From: JAFDYH01 sp049840875
GTDB lineage: Bacteria; Bacteroidota; Bacteroidia; Chitinophagales; Chitinophagaceae
Assembly: GCA_049840875.1 (NCBI GenBank)
Contig: JASGJE010000002.1
Coordinates: 434,001-498,000 of the forward strand
Length of the DNA stretch: 64,000 nucleotides
Reading direction: 5' to 3'
The position numbers were made by a program, and so were the translations under genes. This document shows positions 33,699 to 44,100 of this stretch, in pieces (the first letter of the stretch is position 1; each line of letters opens with the position of its first letter). The notes beneath the pieces were generated by a model that worked only from the letters and a program-made list of their open reading frames with translations, was not told the DNA's origin and searched no databases.

Positions 33699-34829
33699 TC
33701 AGATTCTGAGAAATATCTTCTTTTTGTATAGGATATATATCGGTATAAAGCAAAACAGGCAAAAGGAAATAGCCCAGGCTAATGATATTATCTCCAAAGG
33801 AATCCCGCTATGTGTCACAGCATTTATAATAATGTTGTTTGCACTCACTCCGTTTTTTCCACCCCATTTCAGAAAGAGTAAATCTGATGCAACACCTGCA
33901 AATACGTATGCTGCGATTGCGTTTGAACCATAAATCATAGGGAACTTCGCCCATTTTTTATAACCTAAAACATCAACTATAAAATACAAGGTACCCAACA
34001 CCATTGATGCAAGACCCGATGTGTACAGCACAAACGGACTTGTCCAGAGATTTTTATTGATAGGGAAAAACCAGTGCCATGCATTTGCAATCGCAAAAGA
34101 TATAAATCCACAGACAAACAACCAGATAATTTTTCTTTCTGCTGTTGCTCTGCTTACAATTAAATGACCTGCAAGCATACCGGTGATTCCTGTAACGATA
34201 GCAGGAAATGTGCTTAATATCCCTTCAGGATCCCATGTGCCCTGCCACATTCTGCCAGGGATAACGAGTCTATCCAACCATGCCGCAAGGTTTTTACCCG
34301 GTTCCAGAATCGGGTATCCATAACCGGGAACAGGAATCAATGTCATTGCCATGCAATACAAAATGAGAATAGCTGCGCCAAGTCTTGCCTGGAATTTCCA
34401 ACCAGTATACAAAAACAATAACGAGCAGCACATGTATACGATACCAATTCGCTGCAGCACACCCGGAACACGAATATTGTAAAAATTAAAAAGTGGCGAA
34501 ATGCTTAATAGCATTCCCAATGCAAAGAGTATGATTGTTCTCCTGAAAATTTTTCCAATCATTTTATTTTTCGGAATTCCTTTTTGTAATTGCTTGGAGT
34601 AGGAGAGGGCAACAGAAGCGCCTGACATGAATACAAAAAAGGGAAAAACAAAATCTGTCGGCGTGATACCATTCCATGCAGCATGTAGCAAGGGCGCATA
34701 AGCATGATCGTGAATACCAGGCTCGTTTACAATAATCATACAGGCAATAGTAATGCCCCGGAGAATATCCAGCGACAATAATCTTTCGCTCTTTATTGAA
34801 GAAATATTATAGTTATTATCTACTGCCAT
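33699..34829 (-). CDS. NagX/HGSNAT-like membrane acyltransferase (DUF5009)
   Basis: A 376-residue membrane protein with about ten hydrophobic segments. The start 'RLLSLDILRGITIACMIIVNEPG', followed by 'GITPTDFVFPFFVFMSGASVAL', is the signature of the heparan-alpha-glucosaminide N-acetyltransferase-like family. In bacteria, relatives called NagX are found in GlcNAc/chitin catabolic clusters and may modify or transport the amino sugar. Its start overlaps the end of the GH20 hexosaminidase gene by 14 bp, which ties it to HexNAc release. It is predicted to sit in the inner membrane. Confidence 0.88.
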   Translation of the reverse strand: MAVDNNYNISSIKSERLLSLDILRGITIACMIIVNEPGIHDHAYAPLLHAAWNGITPTDFVFPFFVFMSGASVALSYSKQLQKGIPKNKMIGKIFRRTIILFALGMLLSISPLFNFYNIRVPGVLQRIGIVYMCCSLLFLYTGWKFQARLGAAILILYCMAMTLIPVPGYGYPILEPGKNLAAWLDRLVIPGRMWQGTWDPEGILSTFPAIVTGITGMLAGHLIVSRATAERKIIWLFVCGFISFAIANAWHWFFPINKNLWTSPFVLYTSGLASMVLGTLYFIVDVLGYKKWAKFPMIYGSNAIAAYVFAGVASDLLFLKWGGKNGVSANNIIINAVTHSGIPLEIISLAWAISFCLFCFIPIYILYKKKIFLRI

Positions 34830-36933
34830 TACTTGCCGTTATTTTTGAATGATGTACTACGAAAGTCTGTGTTCCGTTTGTTTCAGCATGAGGATCTTCA
34901 TTTCCGCCTGCGGCCTTTATTAATTTCTGAATTGGCTTTATCACCTGCAATTCGCATCGCCCTCCCTGTTCTTTTGCTTTTTCGGTAACAGCCATATGCT
35001 GGCTTACCCATTCATAATCGGCTGTATCACGCTGACGAATAAACGCCAATGCTTCCAGCCCGGCTCCGGCGATTTTCGAAAGATTTTCAGAAAGATTTTT
35101 CGCCTCTTCCAGGATAGGTGAGTTACGAAGCAGTGCAAGAAATGCTGTATGATTTTCTTTCCAGGTTGTTAATTGATCTTTTACTTTCTTTTCAAGATCG
35201 GCAGAAGGGTTTTGTAGAAAAGAATCAACCAATGCACTGAATTTTCTTGGCAGTTCCTGGTCAGGCGTCGCTACGTCAGCTATCTTGGTGTAAGGAGAGA
35301 AAACAGTGTACATTGTATCTCCCTGGTTACGTTCATAGATTTTTAATGGTTCGATCACGTCTACCAACGTTCTCAAGGCCTTTGTGTCATAACCATTGCA
35401 AAGTTTTCGTAGCAATACTGGTTTGAATGAAAGATGTTTAAGGCCCAGGCCATCTAAATGTAAACTCACTGCATCGAGGCGGCGATACATGTCAGTTACA
35501 TTATTTACTTCCTGCGGCGACCATAATCTTTCTGCAATGGCCGCAGTTCTTGGCCATATTCTTGAATCGACTGTTTCAGGCGTTACATGTTCGCTCCACA
35601 TGGTAGCTTCACCACCCAGCACTCTTTTTTGTTCTTCAGAAGTCAGGCTTACATCTTTGGGTAATGGATCATTGAGATAATGAAAGTCTGTCGGTTGAAT
35701 GAGATCGATATAATAACCATTAGAAAGAATCGCCTGGTATCCTTTCTTTATCGATTCATAATATGCTTCTTTTCCGCGCCATGATTGAATGACAATATCT
35801 TTCGGTACGCCGGGTCGTAAGATTTCATCCCAACCCATCATTGTTTTTCCATTCTTTTGAATGATCGGTAAAATCCGTTTGTTAAAATAGGTTTGAAGAT
35901 CCATATAAGTCTTCATTCCTTTTTCTTTCATAAAGGCTTTGATATGTGGAGTGCTCTCCCAGTCTTTCCCGGTATTTTCATCTCCGCCAATATGAAAATA
36001 TTTATCAGGAAAGAGCCCAGCCATTTCTGAAAATAGTTTATCAAGAAAAGGATATACTTTTTCATTTGTGGGATCCATTACAGGGTCGAATACACCGAAA
36101 TAACGTTGAAGCGTATACGTTCTCTTTACGCTGGCGAATTCAGGGAACGCACAAAGTATGGCTGTTGTATGAGCTGGTACTACAAACTCTGGTACAATGC
36201 GGATTCCTCTCTGGCCTGCGTACCGGATTATTTCTTTGATGTTCTCTTGGGTATAGAAATTACCATCAGAACTTACTTGTTGCAATTGCGGAAATACTTT
36301 AGACTCTACACGAAATCCCTGGTCATTGCACAAATGCATATGCAGCACGTTCATCTTTGTCGCACACATACCATCCAACGTTCTTTTGATAACGTCCATT
36401 GGCATAAAATGCAATGCAACGTCCAGCAATATGCCACGCCATGCAAAGCGGGGCGAATCAATAATCAATAGACCGGGATAATAATAACCTTGTTCGTTTG
36501 AACTGATTAATTGCATGAGCGTTTCCAGCGCATGAATAGCTCCTAGGTCGGTTTCAGCGGTTACAGTTACCTGGTGTGAATGCACTTCAAGAATATAAGA
36601 CTCATTTTCATTCAAGACTAACTTACCTGGTCTTTTTATCCTTAATACGACTGCTGCTGAAGAGGAGCTATCTGATGGTTTTACAAAACCTTGCTTATCG
36701 AGGAAGATGCCTGTTTTTTCACCAACCCTGCGAATGAAACGACTCGCTTCGGCATAGATGCGTGGATCTGGTTTACCGGTTACGGATACGCGAAACTGAT
36801 CTGATATACTGAAACGTTCTCCATTACGAACCATGCTTGCTGGTTGCGGCATAAGGTTGTACGAGTTGTCTACCTGTGCACTAAGACGAGTACAACAGAT
36901 AATGATTAGAATGGTAAGTATAAATAACCGCAT
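34816..36933 (-). CDS. GH20 beta-N-acetylhexosaminidase
   Basis: A 705-residue secreted enzyme: signal peptide 1-20, GH20b N-terminal domain about 25-155, TIM-barrel GH20 catalytic domain about 163-510 and a helical C-terminal region. The catalytic pair is Asp318-Glu319 in 'YFHIGGDENTGKDW'. 'RFAWRGILLDVALHFMP' and 'PEFVVPAHTTAILCAFPEF' are typical. It removes terminal GlcNAc or GalNAc from chitooligosaccharides or glycans in the periplasm. It lies 11 bp downstream of a propeller-toroid gene and overlaps the NagX-like gene by 14 bp. Confidence 0.95.
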   Translation of the reverse strand: MRLFILTILIIICCTRLSAQVDNSYNLMPQPASMVRNGERFSISDQFRVSVTGKPDPRIYAEASRFIRRVGEKTGIFLDKQGFVKPSDSSSSAAVVLRIKRPGKLVLNENESYILEVHSHQVTVTAETDLGAIHALETLMQLISSNEQGYYYPGLLIIDSPRFAWRGILLDVALHFMPMDVIKRTLDGMCATKMNVLHMHLCNDQGFRVESKVFPQLQQVSSDGNFYTQENIKEIIRYAGQRGIRIVPEFVVPAHTTAILCAFPEFASVKRTYTLQRYFGVFDPVMDPTNEKVYPFLDKLFSEMAGLFPDKYFHIGGDENTGKDWESTPHIKAFMKEKGMKTYMDLQTYFNKRILPIIQKNGKTMMGWDEILRPGVPKDIVIQSWRGKEAYYESIKKGYQAILSNGYYIDLIQPTDFHYLNDPLPKDVSLTSEEQKRVLGGEATMWSEHVTPETVDSRIWPRTAAIAERLWSPQEVNNVTDMYRRLDAVSLHLDGLGLKHLSFKPVLLRKLCNGYDTKALRTLVDVIEPLKIYERNQGDTMYTVFSPYTKIADVATPDQELPRKFSALVDSFLQNPSADLEKKVKDQLTTWKENHTAFLALLRNSPILEEAKNLSENLSKIAGAGLEALAFIRQRDTADYEWVSQHMAVTEKAKEQGGRCELQVIKPIQKLIKAAGGNEDPHAETNGTQTFVVHHSKITASNGSR

Positions 36934-36944
36934 TGCAGTTTATA

Positions 36945-39113
36945 TTAGTCAATAACTTTCAGATATCTCGCCATCCAATAGGGCAGAAGATATTCATCTC
37001 CGGCTAACTCTGTTCTTCCACCATCACCACCATCCAGGTCAAATGAATTGGCATTATGCCTGTGCATTGGCGCTTCACCCGGCGGCAGCAAATCCTTCGT
37101 GTATTGTTTACGGAAATTGTCCGGTAATCTTACAATGTCTTTTCGCTGAGAGTTTTTAATTTTCCAACGAATCAGATCAGTTGGATATTCACGCAAATGC
37201 CATAACGTTGATTCACGGTCAAATGAACCACAGGTGGCGTAACTGATCAGATTCCATGCCGCGTTCCGCTCCGGTTTTTCTATTTCCCAATGATCATTGA
37301 TAATCCATGCATATTGCTTTTGTAATTCAGGTGTAAAAGCATATCGGTACAATACCCAGTAAGTCAGAAAAGCCATCTCATCATCTGAATGATTCCATCC
37401 CCCTTTTCCTAAATCAATTCCCATTCGTATCGTGCCAGGCGTTTCATGTATTTTATCATAACTGACCAGCATGTTTTTCAAATAGCCATAGTCGTTAATC
37501 AATTTCATCCCTTCTGTTTTATATCTTTCTTTCCCTGTCAATGCATAACCCAGTTGAAGGCCTGCTAAAATATGAGCGCTGCCTAATTTTCTGTCTTCAA
37601 CTGATTCTGGGAATGAATTAATATATTCAGGATTCCATCTCCCCCACAGTGTCGGCTTGCCATCGATGTCAACGAAGTAATAGTTGTTGTCGATAATGTG
37701 GGTAAGAATTTTATCAATAAAATCAGCCACTCTCTTTTTCTCGCTTTCTGTTTCCGCAACCATCTCATTCATCAGTGCAGCGATAAAAATATAACCACAG
37801 AATTCATCACTACTTGTAGTTCCCTTCCATTCCCATTCGCTGTCCTGCGAATCGTGCCAACGTTCCGGATCAGAAACTTTAAAACCTTTTCGTTCAAACG
37901 TTCTCGCCGGAAAATTCTTTAATGGGTTTACAGAAATGATCCGTTCAAAAGCTTCAAATGCTTCCCAGGCATATCGTTTCGCATCTTTTTCTTTGGTAAC
38001 AGCGTAACGAAATGCCTGGCTGCCGAGATAAAAAGAACTCCATAGGCCATCATTATCGGTATCCGTCATTTTAGCTGTAGATAGATCGCCAGGTTTATCC
38101 ATTGTTACATTCGATATAAAGCCGTATCGGATATGCCGCTGACGTATATTATCCTGGAACAACGTTGCTTTATCAGCCAACGTTTCGTCGATGAATCTGA
38201 TTTCGTTTACTGCTGTGGGTGAGAGCAGGTAAGCATTTCCCTTACTGTCTGACGCAATGCAGGTTACTTTATTTTCATCGACCCATCTTTTAGAAGCGTA
38301 GTAGCGATAGGTTCCTGCGGGCTCATGCATAAACGCGCCATTCGATGTAGCTGCCCAGATATTGTTGTTGATTGTGGACAGATAATCGATATCGGTTGCC
38401 GGTAACTTTGTCTGCAATGAAAATGAACTGTCGCCAGTGAGTTTATTAATTCCATAATATCCCTCAGCAGTCCCCACTATAATTTCGTTGCCTCTGAAAC
38501 TGATTGCTTTTAATCCTGCGCCTTTATGAATGATTTCAAAATGATTGCCTGATAATTTATAAACTGCTTTTTCCGAAAATGCATAATAATTACCATCAAC
38601 AGCATAAACAGAAATTAGTTTCTCAGATGGTTTTGCTATATCTGTTAGTTTATCTCCTGTCAATAAACCAACAGCGGTACTTCCTGCAAGAAGTACTGAT
38701 CCATCTGCCGCAACAGCAAGCATCGAGAATTTTCCCGCCGGTAATGTTTTATAAGGAATGCCTGCGTATCCGTTGGTCAGCACTTTATCGGTATACAGAT
38801 AATAAAGATGGCCCGTAGTTTCCTGAGTTGTTATGTCAACAGGAATTTTTTGCGCCAATGGTGTATAGCGCAAATCTTTAACCAATTGCCTGTCATTTAC
38901 TCTTAATACTCCTTTATCTGAAAGAACATAGACTATGTTATTATAATCTACAACAATTTTTCGCAGCTGTGCGTCTTTTAATGATTCATGCAATGTGAAT
39001 TTAACGGAGATGGCTTGCTTAAATGGTTTGTCCGGCAATTGCGAATAAACAAATTCTTTCGACCATAGTGAAATAAATAATAATAATAATGCGTACAGTA
39101 GTCTTTTCTTCAT
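36945..39113 (-). CDS. Secreted beta-propeller plus alpha-toroid protein, copy 1
   Basis: A 722-residue protein with signal peptide (1-24, 'KEFVYSQ'), a propeller-like N-terminal half with degenerate repeats (about 30-320) and a helical C-terminal half (about 335-722). The C-terminal half shares ordered motifs with the product at 31398-33620: 'QAFRYAVTKEKDA', 'SSDEFCGYIF', 'NNYYFVDIDGKPTLWGRW', 'DLIRWKIKN' and 'LLPYWMARYLKVID'. No signalling output domain is present, so it is probably a surface or periplasmic glycan-active or glycan-binding protein. It is the first gene after the terminator that follows the SusD gene, 11 bp upstream of GH20. Confidence 0.8.
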   Translation of the reverse strand: MKKRLLYALLLLFISLWSKEFVYSQLPDKPFKQAISVKFTLHESLKDAQLRKIVVDYNNIVYVLSDKGVLRVNDRQLVKDLRYTPLAQKIPVDITTQETTGHLYYLYTDKVLTNGYAGIPYKTLPAGKFSMLAVAADGSVLLAGSTAVGLLTGDKLTDIAKPSEKLISVYAVDGNYYAFSEKAVYKLSGNHFEIIHKGAGLKAISFRGNEIIVGTAEGYYGINKLTGDSSFSLQTKLPATDIDYLSTINNNIWAATSNGAFMHEPAGTYRYYASKRWVDENKVTCIASDSKGNAYLLSPTAVNEIRFIDETLADKATLFQDNIRQRHIRYGFISNVTMDKPGDLSTAKMTDTDNDGLWSSFYLGSQAFRYAVTKEKDAKRYAWEAFEAFERIISVNPLKNFPARTFERKGFKVSDPERWHDSQDSEWEWKGTTSSDEFCGYIFIAALMNEMVAETESEKKRVADFIDKILTHIIDNNYYFVDIDGKPTLWGRWNPEYINSFPESVEDRKLGSAHILAGLQLGYALTGKERYKTEGMKLINDYGYLKNMLVSYDKIHETPGTIRMGIDLGKGGWNHSDDEMAFLTYWVLYRYAFTPELQKQYAWIINDHWEIEKPERNAAWNLISYATCGSFDRESTLWHLREYPTDLIRWKIKNSQRKDIVRLPDNFRKQYTKDLLPPGEAPMHRHNANSFDLDGGDGGRTELAGDEYLLPYWMARYLKVID

Positions 39114-39290
39114 GCTTTCGATTTTCTAATAGTTGTTTTCGATTCTATGGCAAGAAATCACACCTGATTCGTGTAACTGGAAAAGCTTTTTTGAAATTTT
39201 GTAGCCCGGATTATTACTAATTACGTACCATTATCATAGAGATGAATTGCGAATGCACATACTCAATATGTTGCTTACATTATAGTTATA

Positions 39291-39320
39291 AAAAGAGAAG
39301 CTGTCTTTTCAGACAGCTTC
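39291..39320 (-). terminator. Terminator after the SusD gene
   Basis: GAAGCTGTCT (39297-39306) and AGACAGCTTC (39311-39320) form a perfect 10-bp stem with a 4-nt loop. Read on the minus strand it runs into TCTTTTT. It lies 73 bp after the SusD stop, so the sigma/FecR/SusC/SusD unit ends here or is attenuated here before the enzyme genes. Confidence 0.88.
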
Positions 39321-39392
39321 ATCATTGTACTATTCCTCAAACAAACTTGCCGAATTATTATTTCAATAAGCAACTGTAGAGTTGCTATTGAA

Positions 39393-41144
39393 TTACCATG
39401 GCTGATTGGTTCCTTGTAACAACCAGAATTTTGACCATGAACTATTTTTGCCGTCCACAGATGAATAATCTGTTTCCTGCAATTTGTCGATAGCTGCCTG
39501 TGAATTTTCCGGATTGTTCTGCAGCTCCGTATTGAAATATGCATAGCGAATCGGGATAGCGGCACGGATAGATGCCCAGCCAACCTGCAATGCCGGTAGA
39601 CCTGTTCTTCTCCAATCCATCCAGGATTCTACAGATGCCTGCCACGATGCGATCCATTTTTGTTCTATTATTCTTTGCACAGTGCCATCGTATGCTACGT
39701 CGGGCTGTGCATAATAGCTATCAAAATCTTTTACTGCGCCTGCATAGTTATTGATATCATCTTCATAGCCCGGCAACCACAAATCGAATGACGCCTGAAT
39801 TCCTTTTTTATACCAATCTTCTGCAGATCCGCCAACACTGAATCCTTTTTGTGCGGCTTCTGCCAAATCAAAACATATTTCAGAATAAGATGCCATTCTT
39901 GCTTTTAATAAATCGCCGGAAGGATTATCATAAATATCACGGCGCATGTAGGATACGTAATCGTTGTTCGAGTTTGCCTGCGTGCCAACCGGGTTCAGGT
40001 TATAACTATACGTTTCTCCCAGATAGCTGATTGGAATACCTACATAAGTAGCTGCTGTATCATAAAAATTCCAAACAGTTGGTAATGGGGCCTGCCATGG
40101 ACGATCAACAGAATAAGTTGCCTGGTCAAATTGTTTGTCTTTGTTTGCTAAAGCCGCTGGTGGATTTATATAACGAATATTGCCTACGATCTTTACCAAT
40201 GTAGTATTGTCTGAAAACTGGCTTGCATCGACAATCGAACGAACATTTACCGGCTCAGCCATGATGACAATTCGTGGATCTTTTAACTGATCTAACTTTT
40301 TTACCAGTGTCGCAGACATTTTATTGCGATCATAATTAGACCTGTCATTGAACTGCGAGTTCTTTTGATACGAAGTGCTGCGGTCTGTACCAGGATAGCT
40401 CATTGCCCAATCATCATCATTACTTTCAAATACTTTGCCTGCAACTGCTTCGATATCTGCTTTTACGTCTTTCTTGTCAGAAATGCGCAGGTAATAACGA
40501 AGTAATAATGAATTAGCGAGCTTTGTCCATTTTGTGGGATCGCCGTTATAAAAGACATCTGATTCAGGAATCACTTCAGGATAATCAGAGGCGTTACCAC
40601 TCAGAAAGTCGAGTGATGCTTTCAGGTCGGCAATCACTCCGGTATAAATATCTTCTTGTGAATCGAATGCCGGTTGTGTATTTTCTGTGCCACCTTCATC
40701 GCCATTCAATGCTTTTGAATAAGGAGCATCACCCCAAAAATCTGCAATACAACCAAAGTTCCACGCTCTCATAATTAAACCAACTCCCTGGTGAAATTTC
40801 CAGTTGTTATCTTGCGCCTTCTGCATCATTAATTTGATGTCTCTTAATCTACCGTAATAACCACTCCAGTCTTTAGGATCCCATTGATAGTTGCTGTAAC
40901 CACCGGACCAGGCGTCCTGTGCTGTTTGTTGCATAGCACCAGAAAAATCACCGGAGCCAAGATTGCCATACTCCATCGCTGCTGATGTAAGCACTTGCGC
41001 CATGAGGTAGTTGGGATTGGCAATCGATGGGGAAATATTATTCGGATCGGTATTGAGTTTATCAAACTTCTGACAAGAAGTAGAAAGAAGGATAAGCGCT
41101 GCAAATACCCCCGCTATCTTGAATATCTTATTTACTTTCTTCAT
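39393..41144 (-). CDS. SusD-like outer-membrane lipoprotein (SusD_2 type)
   Basis: A 583-residue SusD-family lipoprotein. I use the ATG at 41144, which opens the lipoprotein signal 'MKKVNKIFKIAGVFAALILL' with Cys at about residue 25 in 'STSCQKFDKLNTDPNN'. The latter motif is typical of SusD-like proteins with large partners. Helical repeats ('ADLKASLDFLSGNASDYPE', 'ARMASYSEICFDLAEAAQKG') and a closing 'WIASWQASVESWMDWRRTG' are present. It forms the lid of the SusC channel encoded 26 bp upstream and should bind the PUL substrate. Confidence 0.93.
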   Translation of the reverse strand: MKKVNKIFKIAGVFAALILLSTSCQKFDKLNTDPNNISPSIANPNYLMAQVLTSAAMEYGNLGSGDFSGAMQQTAQDAWSGGYSNYQWDPKDWSGYYGRLRDIKLMMQKAQDNNWKFHQGVGLIMRAWNFGCIADFWGDAPYSKALNGDEGGTENTQPAFDSQEDIYTGVIADLKASLDFLSGNASDYPEVIPESDVFYNGDPTKWTKLANSLLLRYYLRISDKKDVKADIEAVAGKVFESNDDDWAMSYPGTDRSTSYQKNSQFNDRSNYDRNKMSATLVKKLDQLKDPRIVIMAEPVNVRSIVDASQFSDNTTLVKIVGNIRYINPPAALANKDKQFDQATYSVDRPWQAPLPTVWNFYDTAATYVGIPISYLGETYSYNLNPVGTQANSNNDYVSYMRRDIYDNPSGDLLKARMASYSEICFDLAEAAQKGFSVGGSAEDWYKKGIQASFDLWLPGYEDDINNYAGAVKDFDSYYAQPDVAYDGTVQRIIEQKWIASWQASVESWMDWRRTGLPALQVGWASIRAAIPIRYAYFNTELQNNPENSQAAIDKLQETDYSSVDGKNSSWSKFWLLQGTNQPW

Positions 41145-41170
41145 GATTTTAAATTTATCAGTATTCACAA

Positions 41171-44100
41171 CTAGAATCTTACATTAAGTTTTAAGCCAAT
41201 CGGAATTGTCCATGGAGTTACATTGAAACGCTCAATACCATTTCTGAATTGAGAACCGTTTCCCTGTGCACCGCTCTGGAACTGGAACGCTAATTCAGGA
41301 TCGATACCTGCTTTTGCTTTTGTCCATAACAAGATGTTTCTTGTATAAATTCCAAATGAGATGCCTTGTAGTTTCAAACTGTTTGACCATGATTGTGGCA
41401 GGTTAGCGCTCAATGTCAATTCTCTTAATTTGATATACGATGCATCGAACATGCTCATTCTTGCAAAGTTCCAGTTGTTCGTTACACCGTCGGCATAATA
41501 GTCATACTTGGTATCAGGACCACCGAGGTTTTCAACATAGTTACCATTATCATCCTGGTAAACGCCTGGCACAAACATACCATCATTCAGCGTTGTAGTA
41601 CCATCGCTATAAGGGAAGCCGCCAGTTGCTGCTGTTGGTCCACCCACCACATGGAATTGCTCATACCCGGAGAACTTGATGAATTTATCCGGATTACTTT
41701 TCAGGTAAGCAGGGATATCATTTTTATTCGCTTCGGGAATTGGTATACCCATGTTCTCTTGTCTTTTCATCACTGCATCAGATTGCAGGTAACGATACGT
41801 TTGTGAGAAGAAGGTACCTCCAAGGCGCATATCTAAACTTGCAGTCAATGTAAAACGCTTGTACGAAACTGAAGTTTGCATACCCATCAGCAATTTCGGA
41901 TTATAATTGCCAACGGCTTGTTTGGTGTTGAACGCTTTATTACCTACATATTGCAAGAAGCCATCTGCATCTAATAAAGGCCAGTTATAATAAGGGGATG
42001 ATTTATCTGTTACAGTTGCCAGTGTATTGTCCCAAAGTTGACCCAGTTTACCATCGCTGATTACCGGCGAGCCATCGCTATGGAACGCGCCTGGTATCAC
42101 GTTGCCTTTAGCATATGTCCATGATCCGCTGTTACCATCCTGCCAGAATGAGAAATAAGGAACTCCGTCAGCAAGAGAAATAATGTAAGAGTTGTTTTTT
42201 GTATAGTTCACACTCAAATCCCATTGCCAGTCCTTATTCTGAATGATAGTGCCACCCAATGAAAGCTCGATTCCTTTACTGCGTACGAGACCTGCGTTGA
42301 TCTGGCGACTGCTATAGCCAGAGGAGATAGGTGTGCTGATTCCTAAAACCTGGTCCCTGTTGTCGGATTGATAAATCGTTCCTTCAAAACGTAAACGATT
42401 TTTAAACATGTTAAAATCCAAACCAAACTCGGTTGACTGTGCTTGTTCAGGTTTCAATGTTGGATTTTTAAGAGCAGCAGAAGTAGCCATCGTTGTTACT
42501 CCGCCAAAGTTTCCTTGACCAATTGTACCTAACAAGTTATATGGGCTTGTGCCTTTACCCACATTTGCCCAACCACCGCGAATCTTAAAGAGACTGATAT
42601 TGTCACCAAGATTTGCAATGTTATTAATTAATAAACTTAAAGATACAGAAGGGTAGAAGTATGAGTTTTCAGATTTAGGCAATGTACTTGACCAGTCATT
42701 TCTTCCTGTTAGATCGAGGTATGCCATGTCTTTAAATCCTAAAGAAGCCGTGGCATATAAACTATACACAGCATATTGGGAATATCCTGCTGAGTAATCC
42801 AATGCTGTTGGAGCAATATTGGAAATATTAAAGAACTCAGGTGTTATGATCCCTGAACCGTTTTTGGATTTATTGGTGATGTTGGATCCGTAAGAGTATT
42901 GTATGTTGCCTCCGACAGAAGCCGATACGTCAAATGCACTTACTTTGTTTTTATACGAAACGAGGAAGTCTGTGTTACTTTCTGACCCGTAAATTTTTTG
43001 AATACCATAAGCGCCGTTTCTGTCTCCATGATAACTCTTCGAAATTTTTGTTTCGCGTTGTTCATTCAGCAGGTCTTGAGAATATCGCAGGAATGCGCTC
43101 AGGTGCGGGCTGAATTGATAGTCGAGTCTGATATTACCAAACAGGCGATTGCGAAGAAAACCATTTTTCACCTGGTTGATCAAGAACCATGGATTATCGC
43201 CGATACCACTGCTGGAAGGATCGGTTCCTGGTGCAAGCGGCATTTTCTGTTGGGTACCTTGCTGTAACCAGTAATTTCTGAGATCATTAATGTTTACACT
43301 TGGTGATAAGTAGATTACGTCTTCCAATGGATTAGTTCCTACGTTACCAGCTACTACGTTCGTTGAACTGCTTCTTGTGTAGTTCAACGAAGTACTGATT
43401 CGAAGATCTTTGTTCAGTTTATGTTCAACATTCAGAGCAAGATTATGTCTTTGTAAATCTGTTTTAGGAATTACACCAGAGTTGGTTGTATTGCTATAAG
43501 AAAAACGATAATTGTCTTTATCGGTTGCATTTTCTATAGACAAACTGTTTTGTGATGTAATGCCTGTTTGTACAAAATTCTTAAGATTGTTGGGATAGCC
43601 AACCATATCTGTTGGAATATAATTTCCATTCGCATCCATCGGGCTGTTCCATTGAATTGCTTTGATACCCTGGTTCAGCGGAATACCGTAACGATAAGTA
43701 TCCATTTCTCCAATGTTGGTCAGCGGGTCATTACCTGGATATGCTTCAGTATAAGGACGTGAACCTGAAGAATAATCAGTGTTTACCGGTAAATACTTAT
43801 AAGGTTTGTCAAACTCAGTGTTTGATGAAAATGTAACGCCAATACCTTTTGATTTTTTACCGGACTTTGTTGTAATCAGTACAACACCATTACCTGCCCG
43901 TGAACCATAAAGAGCTGCAGCGCTTGGGCCTTTTAATATTGATACGCTTTCAATATCATTGGGGTTGATATCAGAAATTGCATTGCCATAGTCAACATCA
44001 TTACCGTTGCCAATGCTGGTAATATTGTTCATTGAGTTTTGTACCGGTACACCATCGATAACGAATAGCGGTTGGTTATCGTTATTCAATGAGCGCATAC

